Shown here piece by piece: positions 1 through 10,802 of a stretch of DNA of 64,000 bases (positions are counted from its first letter, which is position 1; each line of letters starts with the position of its first letter). Under the pieces are notes generated by a model. The model was not told the DNA's origin and made no database searches. It worked only from the letters and a program-made list of their open reading frames with translations. The position numbers and the translations under genes are program-made. This stretch comes from Diaporthe sp. PMI_573 (taxonomy: Eukaryota; Ascomycota; Sordariomycetes; Diaporthales; Diaporthaceae): NCBI GenBank assembly GCA_021399435.1, contig JAJTUP010000029.1:434001-498000 (forward strand), read 5' to 3'.

Positions 1-532
1 CACCCCGGCGGCAGAGCTTCCTGTCTTCCTGTTAAGACCCGCCGGCCTTTGTGCATTTGGTCCTTAGCACCTGGAACATGCTCTGGACCCCAGACAGTTA
101 GCTGATCTTACCGTCGGTGCATCGTAGTGTCCAACGGGTTGCATGGATGGGGATGCATCATCTCAGACACATGCCAGTGACGTGCTGGTCCTGTCCTGAT
201 TCGTCTTCTGGGCACCCCCCATCGGACCAATTGACCAAACGATGGCTTGGAATGACAGTAATCAACCTTGATGGAAACCGTTGGTGGACTTTGTTTAGCA
301 ATCCGCTTTCACACAGCCGCTCCCTCATCGAGATTAGGAGAAGTATAAAGCAAACTTTCTCTATCCCCCTCATTCTCCCTCACTCCGGACCGTGACAGCA
401 TATATCCTCACAGTTCTTCACCTCAACGACACCACAATACCGTCATCCCAAACAACATTGAGCGTTGCACTCCCCTCTAAGCACATCACCACATCACCAC
501 ACACATCCACACAACACACATCACCAGCCACC
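1..532. other. Upstream region of the aldo-keto reductase
   Basis: I see no gene here. A TATA-like TATAAAG at 344-350 lies about 185 bp before the chosen start at 533 and is followed by a C/A-rich leader with CACA repeats at 480-525, typical of a fungal 5' UTR. The reading frame is open upstream of 533 but the added residues are low-complexity, so they were left out of the gene. Confidence 0.5.
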
Positions 533-1513
533 ATGTCCGGCTCAGAACTGAAGCTCGCCATCGGCACCGCCGGCTTCCCCGGTGCGGAGAAGCTCCAGCC
601 CGCCCTGGACGCGACCAAGGCGGCGGGCATAAAGGAGATCGACACGGCCGAGATGTACGGCAACAACGAGGCCGACCTAGGCTCCGTAGGCGCGCCCGAG
701 AAATTCATCATCTCGACCAAGAACCCGGGCGGGTGGCAGCCAGGCGCGCTAAAGGACATCACATCCCGGTTCAACGCCTCGCTCGACAAGCTCAAGACCA
801 AGTCCGTGGACATCCTGTATGTTCACGGCCCGGACAGGAACCTGTCCCTGGACGAGTGGGTCCCGCAGGTCAACGCGCTGCACGGCGAGGGGAAATTCAA
901 GCGGTTCGGGGTGAGCAACTTCAGCCCCGAGGAGACGCGGGCGCTGCACGAGTATGCCAAAGCCAAGGGCTACGTGCTCCCCACCGTCTACCAGGGCAAC
1001 TACAACGCGGTGTCGCGGCTCATCGACGACACCTTGTTCCCGGTGCTGCGAGAGCTAGGCATCGCGTTCTACGCGTACTCGCCCGTGGCGGGCGGGTTCC
1101 TGACCAAGACCAAGGCCGCGCTGGAGTCGGGCACGGCGGACGGGCGGTTCAAGAAGGACCACGAGGCGCCCGTCGCCAAGATGTACCACGACTTCTACTA
1201 CAAGCCCAAGCTGCTCGAGGGCCTCGGCCGCTGGGAGGCGCTGGCCGAGCAGCAAGGGGTGCCGAGGGCGGAGCTGGCGTACCGGTGGGTTTACTACCAC
1301 TCGCAGCTGAAGCAGGACCTGGGGGATGTTGTTATTGTGGGCGCCAGCAAGCCGGAGCAGATCACGCAGACCGTCGAGGGCATCAGGAGGGGCCCGCTTA
1401 AGCCTGAGGTTGTCAAGGGTATTGAGGAGGTTTGGCAGCTGGTCAAGGATGAGGCTATTGTTGATAATTTTGAGGCGTCGGGCGGTGTTGCGGCTCCTAT
1501 TCCTACGAAGTGA
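533..1513 (+). CDS. Aldo-keto reductase (AKR7-like)
   Basis: A single exon of 326 codons encodes a cytosolic NADPH-dependent (beta/alpha)8-barrel aldo-keto reductase, which would reduce aldehydes or ketones. The family signature is clear: DTAEMYG near residue 40 supplies the catalytic Asp and Tyr, the Lys lies in ISTKNP, the His in YVHGPD, and RFGVSNF and YSPVAGGFL follow in barrel order. The VIVGASKPEQI stretch near the C-terminus is the usual cofactor-binding end. The start at 533 was chosen because it sits in a good CCACC context and matches the usual family N-terminus. The gene lies 0.7 kb from the P450 on the other strand, so membership of the neighbouring cluster is possible but unproven. 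Substrate unknown. Confidence 0.9.
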   Translation: MSGSELKLAIGTAGFPGAEKLQPALDATKAAGIKEIDTAEMYGNNEADLGSVGAPEKFIISTKNPGGWQPGALKDITSRFNASLDKLKTKSVDILYVHGPDRNLSLDEWVPQVNALHGEGKFKRFGVSNFSPEETRALHEYAKAKGYVLPTVYQGNYNAVSRLIDDTLFPVLRELGIAFYAYSPVAGGFLTKTKAALESGTADGRFKKDHEAPVAKMYHDFYYKPKLLEGLGRWEALAEQQGVPRAELAYRWVYYHSQLKQDLGDVVIVGASKPEQITQTVEGIRRGPLKPEVVKGIEEVWQLVKDEAIVDNFEASGGVAAPIPTK

Positions 1514-2237
1514 TGGGATGGCGGAGGATACATCTTAGTTTGGCTTGGCCAGAGGAGATAGTTGCTGTGCCAATGTTCAAGCGTATCAATTCTAGACTCT
1601 CGATCCATTTTGCTGAGCGTCGTTGTTGAATGTCGTGGAACGCTGGATCCCCTGGTCCACATGTGCCACCCTCTCGTGCAAATGCATTTGCCAGCCAGTG
1701 TTTGTAGATGAGACCTCTCACACGGCGTTCGGGTCAACTCACAAAGACCGTCAATCATGTCAGATGTAAATAAGTCTCCGGGACTGTTGGTCCACGGATC
1801 CGGCAAGGTCGCGGTACGGAGGAATCGGATGGGCCGTTCCTGCAGGCAAGGGTCATGGCCTAGCTGAGCATGCACCCGTCTGCTCTCTTACACTCGCTGT
1901 ATGCGTTACAGTTTGGGTGGAGAACAGGAGATAAAGTTGGAATCATACATGGCGCAGGTCGGAATTACCACCTTCTGTCTCAGCTCCACATTGGTCGCAT
2001 AATCCTTGTTGTCCCGCACGTTGACAGTTCCAGTCGCGACGTTTAAGCCCTCCAGCACCCTCGTGAATATGGTCAGCGCCGCTTCTGGATGGGTGGTAAA
2101 CCAAACAGAATGTTCACTGTCAATAATCCGAGCAAAGGCATACATAAAGCTTCTCCAACCATGGTGTCTTGTTCTATAACATCAATGTCACAAGAATCGA
2201 CTCGGAAAAGTCTGAACCGGCTTTATTGACTTTCCCA
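1514..2237. other. Spacer between convergent AKR and P450 genes
   Basis: No supported gene. On the minus strand 1906-2163 holds an open stretch of about 85 codons (with HSVWFTTHPEAA) ending in a stop, but it has no upstream exon or recognisable family. It may be a decayed fragment or chance. Confidence 0.35.
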
Positions 2238-3971
2238 CTAACTCTGATGTTTGTGGAATCGAACGTTGAAGTTGATATGATCAAGCATCCAATACATTGT
2301 TATCCTGGGTAGTCTACCAGGAGTGTCAAGCTCGATGTCGAAATCCCTCAACACAATGGCAAGGAATGTACGAAGTTCCATCATTGCCAGGTCACGGCCA
2401 ATGCAGGCTCTTGTGCCTTTCCCAAACTATTCAACCTCAGCACTGCCGTACATATACAAAGGCAGCGGAATAGGTACTTACTGTCATGAAGCTCTGATCC
2501 ATACGATCAAGGGTTTGCGTATCCGCTTCGAGCCAACGCTGAGGCTGGAAGTCTTCCGCGTTGGGTCCGTACGTAGTTGTATCGCGATGGACGTAGTAGT
2601 GCGGGACGCTGACTATAGTTTCTGGTGGTAAATAATGCCCATCAATACTGAGACCGCTGGAGGGTACAACACGTTCCATAGGAGTCGGATTGATCGGATG
2701 CAATCGTAAGGATTCTTTGATCACGGCAGTCCTGGATTCAGTGTTAGTCAAGACAGAGAACATCGGGGTTTGGGCGCCTACAGCCGTTCGTTGTTGATGA
2801 GATCACTCATATCCGCATCATTACTGCCAGTAGCGCGAAGCTCGCGGACCAGGCTTTCATGCTCGGTGGGGTTGGCCAAAAGGTGGTAGAACACGGTGAC
2901 AATGGCAATCGCAAGATCTGCTGCTGCCGCAAAGCTGCTGCTGTTAGATGAAATAATGTAGTGGCTTGGGTTTGCCCAACTTACAATGCCTCGAAGAGAA
3001 TGTTGATGATTTCATGGTCATCAAGGTCTGCAATCCCATGCTGACCCCGTTCAGCGAGGAGCTTGCATATGAGAAATTTATCGCAGCCATTAACACGGCA
3101 GTCATGTTTCTTGACCTTTTCTTCGATCATCTAAGTCTTGTTAAGCTGGATCTCTCTGTTTCAATTGGCGAACTCACTTTGACAAGCTCTGAGGTTGGGT
3201 CAAACAGAAATGGCATCTTGTGTAAAAAGCCCATAAACCTGCTGTTTGCTAGAGTCCACGAACATATTTCGGGTACCTGACCCATCAGGACGGCAACGTT
3301 GGTAATCGACTTGAAGCCGGAGATGATCCCGCCGAGATCCTCGCCGCTAGCAATGTATCCGTGGGGACGCCCAAACAAAAGGAGAAACGTGAGGTCAAAG
3401 GACCAATAGAACGCCCAGTAGGAGAGATTGATTGACTGGCCCTCCTTGGCGCTGATCTGTTGGGTGAAGTCCTGTAGAGTGCCATAGACTTCGCTCTTGA
3501 AGGATTGTGCGCATCCCGTGAGGTTCCTAATAAGTAGAACCTTAAGGTGGCGCACTTGTTCTACATTTTCTGCAGTCACGACGCTTTCTAATGGTTGGCC
3601 TTGGTATAAGAGACGGAAAACGTTGTAAAATTTGCTCTATCATGGAATTAGGACCAACATCTTCAGATTCGGCAGTGCCAACTTGCCTTTAAATACTGGT
3701 TCTTTGCATCGTAGATGATTGGTATAGCAATGGGGTCCGCTATGGAGATGTGATTGGGACCGATGCGAAGGACAGAGCCGTATTTGCGATGCAGCTTCGC
3801 ATAACGGGTGGGACCATTCCCGCCAAGTAGAAGCCACACTCTATATAGGCCTGAAATAGGTGCTAACACCGGTCCAGGGACTGAATCAAGAGGAGAGGTG
3901 GATAAATGAGTAACACGATAGACTAGGACAGCAAGACAAATTGCCAGTGGCCAGAGAATCGAATCAATCAT
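2238..3971 (-). CDS. Cytochrome P450 (pisatin-demethylase-like class)
   Basis: Six exons (3971-3687, 3636-3178, 3130-2985, 2940-2782, 2731-2482, 2426-2238) join in frame into about 495 residues. The N-terminus MIDSILWPLAICLAVLVYR is an ER membrane anchor. The K-helix ExxR is ESLR, the PERF-like block is FQPQRW, and the haem loop FGKGTRACIG contains the Cys ligand. The I-helix region reads FFAAAADLA and lacks the usual acid-alcohol pair, which may alter oxygen activation. Intron 1 has a GC donor (GCAAGT). The acceptor of exon 4 lies in a CAG repeat, so two extra residues are uncertain. As a neighbour of the MFS and UstYa genes it is a probable tailoring oxygenase. The family is certain; the substrate is unknown. 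Confidence 0.88.
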
Positions 3972-4502
3972 GGCGGGGCTCGGTGTGGTTTGTGTGATAC
4001 AGAAGATGAGCGGTTCAAGTTGTTCCGTACCTGACCGAGTTGTGATGGATGTCGGATTTTCCTCGTACACTAATGCGTGCGATTGGCAGCGCTGATATTT
4101 CAACTGCTGCTTTCACGTGCCTCCCAGGCACTGCATTTCCTAGATTGCAGGGTGGCATTGCATCCCAGCAGCCGAGTCCTATTTGTGGACGGGTCTAATT
4201 TTAGCCTGGAACAGCGTGTTGGCCGAGTGGCCCCCATAGGTAGCCCGCAGCCTGTTGTCTCCAACAAAACGAGCGTACCTAATAAGTACACACTGTGACA
4301 GCATATATTGAACTTGGGGATTTGCATGCCACGGAATTCGGGATACATGTTCACGATTTTCATGAGTAATTCTAATTTCTTCGTGACTGCTTCTGTAATT
4401 TACCTTCTAATACTTGCTCCATTGCTGCGATATGCCTCAGTTGCAATTTCAACCAACCACATTTTTCATGACTAGAATTGTGTTGGATCGATACAGAGTT
4501 TC
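3972..4502. other. Spacer between P450 promoter and MFS 3' end
   Basis: Contains the promoter side of the P450 and the 3' flank of the MFS gene. An open frame continues upstream of the P450 start to 4103 but lacks family character. No other gene seen. Confidence 0.5.
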
Positions 4503-6256
4503 CTACCCACGCACCCTATCCCGTAACATGAGAAGTGACATGGAAATGCTGAAAGCGCCCGCTGCTACTACTAACCAGTAGATGTCGCTGATAGCACTGA
4601 CGATAGCCACAAGCACATCTTGCCTTTCCCCTTCCGAAATGCCGTCAAGGATTCCGCCACTAGCTCCACTAATATATTGCTGAACCGCTTGCCTGGGTAC
4701 GTTTGGAAAGGCCTCTGCGATTCGCGACGTCGCTCGGTTGAGGAAGACACTCCCGGCAATAGTCAAAGCCAAGGTAATCCCCGAAATCTGACCATAACCT
4801 ATGAAAGCGACCGTTCTAGGGATCTCGGGGACAGATATGGTGAGCTGCGCTACTGCATAGCTTGTCTGGGCAAATAGTCCACATCCTAACCCTGCGAGTA
4901 TAGAATACCCGTAGATTGCGCTTGGACTGGTGTTGATTGTAACCGTATGAAGAAGAACGCCCCCGATTAGTGATAAGATGCTGCCGACCAGATACCAGGG
5001 GAAGTAATATCCAATCTTGTTCAATAACGCTCCGCTCAAGATAACCCCAGTGACTTGGAAGAAAACGAAAGGTAAAAGGCGAACTCCAGCTTCCAAGGGA
5101 CTATCGCCTCGGGCGAACTGGAAATATATGGGAATGTAATATAGCGGGATGTGAACAACACACATAGCGGATGCTATTTGGGCAAAGAGAATGGTCATTT
5201 TCTTGGATCTCAGGTACCTCACAGGAAACAGTCGTTGGTCTTTAGTCGTAAAAGCTGGAATGGCTTGTTGTGTAATGAATAACAGCCACAGGGTGCCAGA
5301 GCAGGCAAAGAGTCCGATGATCGGTCCACTCGACCAAGGGTGGACACCACCACCGAAGGAGACTGCCATGATAAGTGTCGTCAGAGAGCCGGCGCTTAAT
5401 ACAGCACCAACCCAATCAAGGTTTTGTACCCTCACCCAGAGGCTTGTCCCCGCTCCAGGATTGTGCGACGGCACCAGAAGTATGTAAATCGGCGCCATGG
5501 CGGCGCCAACACAGATATTCAGGTAGAATGACCACCGCCAGGTTGCAGAGGACTCCGCAAACGCTCCACCAACGATTGGACCGAGCCTACGTCTGGTTAG
5601 AAAGCGGACCAGATTCGCCGGCCGGATCACTTACACCGTGCCAACTCCCCAGGCCAAGCCAACCATGCTCAAGTATAAAGGACGTTCAGCTTCTGAAGTC
5701 AAAACGGATATAAGATTCATGGCCCCTATGTATAAATTGGCGCCCCCCAGGCCACAGACAATTCTACCCACGATGAGTGCATTCATACTGGGTGCTGCGC
5801 CGCACACCGCCGACCCAATGTCGAAAAGAATGACACCCACGATGAACAGAGTCTTGTTGTCGAAGAACATATATAAGTTGGTCCTGGATCTAGTCAGTGC
5901 CGTTATGCGCACTTGCCGGGGAATCTTACCTACAGAAGAAGATTGAATGAGATCACCCCCAGCGGATAGGACACAGAGACCCAGGGCATCTTTTCTAAGT
6001 CACCCAATGACTCAATGATCTTTGGCTGGACATCAGCTACAATGGTATTGTCGAGAGCAAATAGAAATATAGAGAAGATCAGCGAGCCGAAGACGAGCAT
6101 CCACGACCCTTTGCTCATTCGCCGAGGGGGTGAATGGTGCGGCTCTGATCCCCGCCCGCTGATAGCTTCTTCATCGGTGTCCCTTTCTTTTGTAGGTGCC
6201 CGTGGTGGCAACGTCTCCGTATTCATCTGTGGGATATGATGTGTGGGTGGTGTCAT
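4503..6256 (-). CDS. MFS drug/toxin exporter, 14-TMS type
   Basis: Three exons (6256-5934, 5883-5635, 5586-4503) give 551 residues. A polar N-terminus of about 50 residues precedes the first membrane span. FALDNTIVADVQPKI is the DHA2 signature of helix 1, IVGRIVCGLGG follows, and GVGTVLGPIVGGAF is antiporter motif C, reconstituted exactly across intron 2. WRWSFYLN comes next, and the later half is rich in hydrophobic spans, as in 14-helix exporters such as fungal toxin pumps. It would export the product of the neighbouring cluster from the plasma membrane in exchange for protons (inference from position). Both introns have phase 2 and use GTAGGT and GTAAGT donors. No lesion seen. Confidence 0.9.
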
Positions 6257-6900
6257 AGTGAATAGAGGATGGTTGTTGACCTGCGCCGTATGCTGTGATT
6301 TCCTGGAGGACAGACTCGCACAACTGAGTCTACGTTCGTGACTGGGATGAATTTCTCAAGGTGCTCCCGGAATACCCCCACAACCGCGCGAGGCCACATG
6401 TTTGGGGAAGTGAGAAATGACGGTTGTGCCGCGGGTCACTGGCTCATGCAGTGTAACATCATCGACATGCCAGTGTCATGCCACAGGGCTTGGGGCGGTT
6501 GGCGTTGGGCGGTAAGGCGTTGGGCGGTAAGGCGTTGGGCGGTAAGGCGTTTTACTACAGGTTGGTTCAATTCGAGGCTAACTACAGCGCGATTGTATAC
6601 TGCGCAGTACGCAGCAGTGTCTCCGTCTGCCGCAACACAGGGGTATTACTTCCCGTAGCCCCATCTCACGAAAAATTCTGCTACCAGGACTGCGTTGGGT
6701 GAGGGTTACAATGAGGTATGTATTCATGCAGGATCTACAAGACATGCATTAGGCCAGTTGGCCAAGTGTACTGCCCAGTGGGGGCTGGAATGAGCCTCGC
6801 CCACCCGCATGCCGATCCTTCCAAATTTGTATCTTCGTCATCTTGCGATCCAGCTGCAAACCGATGCCTTGAAAGCCCTCCACATCTCAAACCTCTCCTG
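6257..6900. other. Intergenic region with minisatellite
   Basis: Between the MFS start and the end of the small secreted peptide gene. It holds the 15-bp tandem repeat at 6501-6550 and no supported gene. Confidence 0.5.
6501..6550. repeat. 15-bp tandem repeat, 3.3 copies
   Basis: The unit ggcgttgggcggtaa is repeated exactly at 6501-6515, 6516-6530 and 6531-6545, followed by a partial copy ggcgt to 6550. A further imperfect GGCGGTT lies just upstream. It is in the MFS promoter region. Confidence 0.95.
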
Positions 6901-7195
6901 TTACTTGTCGTTGATTGCGTGGTAGGCGTAGACGACGTCTTCATCGCCATCCGTGTCGGGATATACCACATAATCGTCATTGTCTATGAATCTTTTAGCC
7001 TGGGCCCTACGTGACATAAGAAATGCACTGAATCCCACCTGTAGTCTGCATCCTGTCTGCAAGAGATCCTGTTCTCATGTTAAAGACTGGTACATGGCGC
7101 GACATCCATCCCATGTGGGACTTACCAGCAGGGATTACGGCTGCAGCGAAGGTTACGCTTCCGAACGCAAGCATCAAGATCGCAAACGCTTTCAT
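6901..7195 (-). CDS. Small secreted peptide, candidate RiPP precursor
   Basis: A hand-built two-exon model (7195-7126, 7052-6901) gives 73 residues. Exon 1 has a strong CCACCATG start and encodes a clear signal peptide (MKAFAILMLAFGSVTFAAA). The donor GTAAGT after codon 23 is strong; the acceptor chosen (GACAG) is the one that keeps phase. Exon 2 carries two dibasic sites, SRR and AKR, and after AKR a 29-residue acidic, Tyr-rich tail with YVVYP and VVYAYH surrounded by Asp/Glu, ending in NDK and TAA. Secretion signal, Kex2 sites and acidic Tyr-containing core are the hallmarks of ustiloxin/phomopsin-type precursors, and two UstYa-family genes lie 1 kb away. It has one core rather than many repeats, which is unusual. 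An internal 39-bp stretch could also be removed without shifting frame. It may instead be an effector-like protein. Confidence 0.55.
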
Positions 7196-8167
7196 GGTGG
7201 CTTTTCTGCTGAGTTTCAAGATGTCCGTGTGCAATTTTTGAGAAAACTGACGATCAAGCGAGAAGATAAAGATCGAAGAGTTGGCAATTGTCACAAGGTC
7301 ATGCGTAGGGGGCCAGGGCACCGTTGGAGTTTTATGGCCCCAGAGTCCGGTACAAGGGCCGATCTTCGCCTGCGCCGCTCTAATTAGTGCATAGGACGAA
7401 GCCCAGCGAACGTCTGCCTCCCTCGGTACCCAGCTTCTCGTGTCCGCCCACCCAGTAAAGAAACATAGATGCAAGGGCTTTTACCAAAAAAAATGTATGT
7501 CTCGGACTTGGACTGAAACCAGTACTTCGCCCCCAGGGTTACTTCGCCTTCTGCGGTCTTGGCGCAGTCTGCATGCGCCCCTTAAAGTACCGCTTCAATA
7601 GGAAATTAGATTATCATCATAGTTATAGGGTCAACATGCTGATTAGTTCGAACAGTACTTGAAAATATTAGAGGTTTACTCTCAAACGCAAGTACTGGGT
7701 AGGCGGATGTTGGCTGAGGAGGCCTTGTCGACACGTTGGGTCCAGGGTGGCTGATTGTGACGTGTAAGCGCCGGTCAGACAGCCGACTGTGACCCTACTT
7801 TTGACAAGTGATTGATTGCGACACGGCCAAGGACGAGCGGCAAAGCGCTGAACTCATCATGGCACATCCTGGTCTGACCTCAGATGCGACTGCGACCCTA
7901 CACAGTACCTTGGTAAGACATCGTGACACGAACTTGCCAAGAGCTGAACCCATCATGATGCCGTGTTGGTTGCCTGCTGAGGTAGGACCACACAGTGCGT
8001 GCTCGTCGGTCTCCACAACCCAGCCGCCTCGGGGGCTGCTTTTGCCAGGGCGCCGGGTGAAAAACATGGATGCCCACCCAAAATCATGCCCGCTCAGTGC
8101 GTACATGGTAAAACATCTTCAGCCTTGGTAAGATTGACTGTTGGACTGACGCGAGCACTGGAAAATC
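7196..8167. other. Divergent promoter region between peptide and UstYa-like gene 1
   Basis: About 970 bp shared upstream of the small peptide gene (minus) and the first DUF3328 gene (plus). No coding frame here shows family character. A divergent arrangement would allow co-regulation. I see no certain regulator site. Confidence 0.45.
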
Positions 8168-9101
8168 ATGTCTTCGCACGCGAGGTTGAGCGAAGACAAG
8201 ACACCGGAAGACGAGCCTTTTCTTCCAAATGGCCATCCGCATGACGAATCGGAGTCTTTTTCAGATCGACGGAAAATTCAATTCAGCAGATCATCATTCC
8301 TTGTATTCGTGGTATTGCTGTTGTCTGCAAACACAGCCTTCATATTGGCCACCATCCACTTCATAGGACAACGATGTTCCATTGCCTCGGCGTTACGGCG
8401 TGAGAAGAAGCCCCGTCCCCATCATCACGCGCTCTTCACTGACTCACCATAGCACTGCCAGACTTGAAGTTCAACTACATCCCGAAGAACTATACTGATT
8501 TCGAGATCTCCCCTTTTGCCGGCCCGCCCAGCCCTTCTGTAGATTCAGCATGGCATCAACTGCTGGAACAGACAAGCCTCAGAGCATCCGCATCGGAATT
8601 GGAACTTAGCGATCAAGTATCTGTCGAGCTTCCCGAAGGAGGAGGCTACATGGTCTGGCTTGGAGTCTTCCACCAACTGCATTGCATTGTATGTCTCCGA
8701 TACTAATAATATCTCCTCTCCCAGCTGTTCTGATCCGTTCAACAGAAGATGCTTCGTCAATGGAACTACCGCCATCATTATCACCCCAACGTTACCGAGC
8801 AGGACAGATCGCATTGGGATATCCATGCAGGTATGTGCTTCAGATTATGGACTGTCAAAGCCACTCATTAACTTGCGTAGACCATTGCCTCGACATACTT
8901 CGCAGTGCTGCTATGTGCCATGCAGACACCACATTGACCACGTTTGGTTGGGCAGATCAGCCCAAGCCTATGCTCAACACGAGACCGATAGAGCACCGCT
9001 GTATAGACTGGGAGGTGCTGATGGGCTCTATTGAACACAGAGTGATACCACGAGATGAGTTGGATCGTTTAGTGAATCCCAAGACAAACCAGTCGCAATG
9101 A
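8168..9101 (+). CDS. UstYa-like (DUF3328) oxidase 1
   Basis: Four exons (8168-8399, 8453-8688, 8746-8830, 8881-9101) give 257 residues. A charged N-terminal tail is followed by one membrane span near residues 45-68 (FLVFVVLLLSANTAFILAT). The lumenal part carries both diagnostic HxxHC motifs: HQLHC at the end of exon 2 and HADHC, which is created by the splice between exons 3 and 4. A conserved MCHADTTL block follows. In ustiloxin, phomopsin, asperipin and cyclochlorotine pathways this family performs oxidative cyclisation, hydroxylation or chlorination of peptides. The gene is convergent with a second member 400 bp away. All exon phases fit and no lesion is seen. The reaction here is inferred. 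Confidence 0.92.
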
Positions 9102-9502
9102 AATTTGTAAATAAGCCATGTGGCACAGAGAGTGGATTTGACAATTCCGATAGTGGAGTGATAGAACATGTTATGGACGACTTTGATTTCAACTTTCCCC
9201 TGGATGTTCTTGGGGCATAATACCCTTCTCCAGGCGAGATGGGAATGTTACAGATTGCATCATTGACTCGAAGAAAACCTTGATTCGTGCCAGCTGGAGT
9301 AATGCTCTCTTTTTCCCTCATGATTTGACACGAACGCCACCAAGCCACTGAAATACTTTATTCTAATGTTCTACAGCAATGTATTAAATACGCATCATGG
9401 ACTTGGCCGTGTACGCTTGGGTTCAGGTATCTGCTTGACCTGGAGTAAATAAGTCTGAACATCCGCCCCTTTGCTGCTTCGTTGCTGTAATACTCGCTCC
9501 TC
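9102..9502. other. Terminator region between the convergent UstYa-like genes
   Basis: About 400 bp of 3' flanks of the two convergent DUF3328 genes. No gene seen. Confidence 0.5.
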
Positions 9503-10272
9503 TCAAACAATCTGCTCGACATGCTGCTTGGCCTGTTGTGTACTCGTCCACGTCTTCAGTTGCTCCCAATCGACGCATGTATGAGGTGTTCGAAAGCCAT
9601 GAACACCGTTTATTTCCTCATCCACAACTTCTGGTGTTGTGTCTCCATGGCACATGAGGACCTGTCGGAGAAGATCAATGCAATGGCGCATGTGACTCGT
9701 CTGTATGTCAACTGGCAGATCTTCATCCGATATCTTCTCTCCTGCGGATGCCGCTCGTTGGTTTGCCCAGTACCCTCCACGGAGGCCGTTCTACTTTACA
9801 TCAGATATGAACGGGTAATGTGGGCACTGATCGCAAGACTTACAAGACAATGTAGCTGGTGGAACACAGAGAACGTTGACCGCGTTGGTGCGATGGTGGG
9901 GTGTACAAAGAAACCACCCTCCGCGGGAAAGATCTCACGCCATGCTCGATTGGTGTGTTCGGAAGGAGGATATGAAAAGCTCCTGTTATATTGGAATGTG
10001 TGCGTTTCCAACGCCACTTCAATGCACGTTAGGATTCACTGACAACCCGAGAAGTTGAAATGAGCAAACGTACGAGGAAGCGCCCCTATTTCGGAAGCAC
10101 GAGCAGTTCTAGAAGAACCCAGCAGATAGCCTACAGATCCAGACACGGATATCATGAACGCCCATAGGAAAAGCTGAAGGCAAGAAGGTCCTTTTCGTCT
10201 TGGTGCAATCTCTTGTGGGTCTCCTTCTGAGATAGGGAGTGGAATGTAATGTGAGATCCTTTGCAAATGCAT
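9503..10272 (-). CDS. UstYa-like (DUF3328) oxidase 2
   Basis: Three exons (10272-10074, 10016-9844, 9790-9503) give 219 residues. A short basic N-terminus with PRRK precedes one membrane span near residues 30-50 (LFLWAFMISVSGSVGYLLG). The lumenal part has AWREIFPAEGGF, the first HxxHC (HQLHC), GGYWAN, the second HxxHC (HMRHC), LLRQVLMCHGDTT and a C-terminal CVDWEQL, in the family order. Intron 1 was placed at GTACGT with branch CCTAAC; a nearer apparent donor would leave only a 30-bp intron. The start at 10272 gives the usual short cytosolic tail, but an in-frame ATG 33 bp upstream is possible. It is divergent in sequence from gene 1 and so is probably a partner enzyme, as UstYa/UstYb are. 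Confidence 0.92.
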
Positions 10273-10802
10273 GATGAGAAATGGTATAGCCAAGGTTATC
10301 TGCACCGCTTCAAAAGAGTAGAGACGATGAAGTTATCCGGAAAGAAGCAGGTATTCGTTGAACTGCCCATACCTCGACATCGATCAGCGCCGCCAAGCAC
10401 AGTGCGCCAGTTGAGTTGCGACCTGACGAATGAATACATGTGCTGTCTATCTGACATCGCGGCTGAGCTGCAATGCAACCGTTGGCGGGATGTACAGCCC
10501 ACCCTCCGGCAGTCGGGGATGCAGGATCGGTGCCTGATATTACTACCAACACTCAAGGTGTGATGTACTACAAAAGGAGCGCATACCATCCGCGCCTCGT
10601 TTTATGGGTTCGCACTTATCCTATTAGGGCCACAGTGCGTCTGTCCAAAAACCACACCATACCATGCCCGCTTGCACATTCCGAAATGCCAGGGTGCCTA
10701 GGTAGACTTACAGGAAAAGGTGTCGTACAACCTCTTCAATCCCAGCACATGAGAGGAAACGCATCGCGATATACTGGCAAACCAAACCTTCAAGACGACG
10801 CC
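10273..10802. other. Divergent promoter region, UstYa-like 2 and methyltransferase
   Basis: About 530 bp between divergent starts, likely a shared promoter. The methyltransferase frame is open upstream of 10803 but the added residues look non-coding. No other gene seen. Confidence 0.45.

Noticed and set aside
733..1401. Long Arg/Ala-rich frame inside the AKR gene
   Set aside because: A shadow frame of the AKR; the AKR frame has all the family motifs.
1906..2163. Open stretch of about 85 codons on the minus strand between AKR and P450
   Set aside because: No family match, stop codons directly upstream and no splice partner. Left as unexplained, not called a gene.
2238..3971. P450 at the left edge as a fragmented pseudogene
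   Set aside because: Five introns, each with usable signals, join all pieces in frame; no lesion remains.
7700..8000. Possible direct repeat around two copies of a ctgaac-catcatg-like string
   Set aside because: The similarity is short and interrupted, no better than chance in this window.
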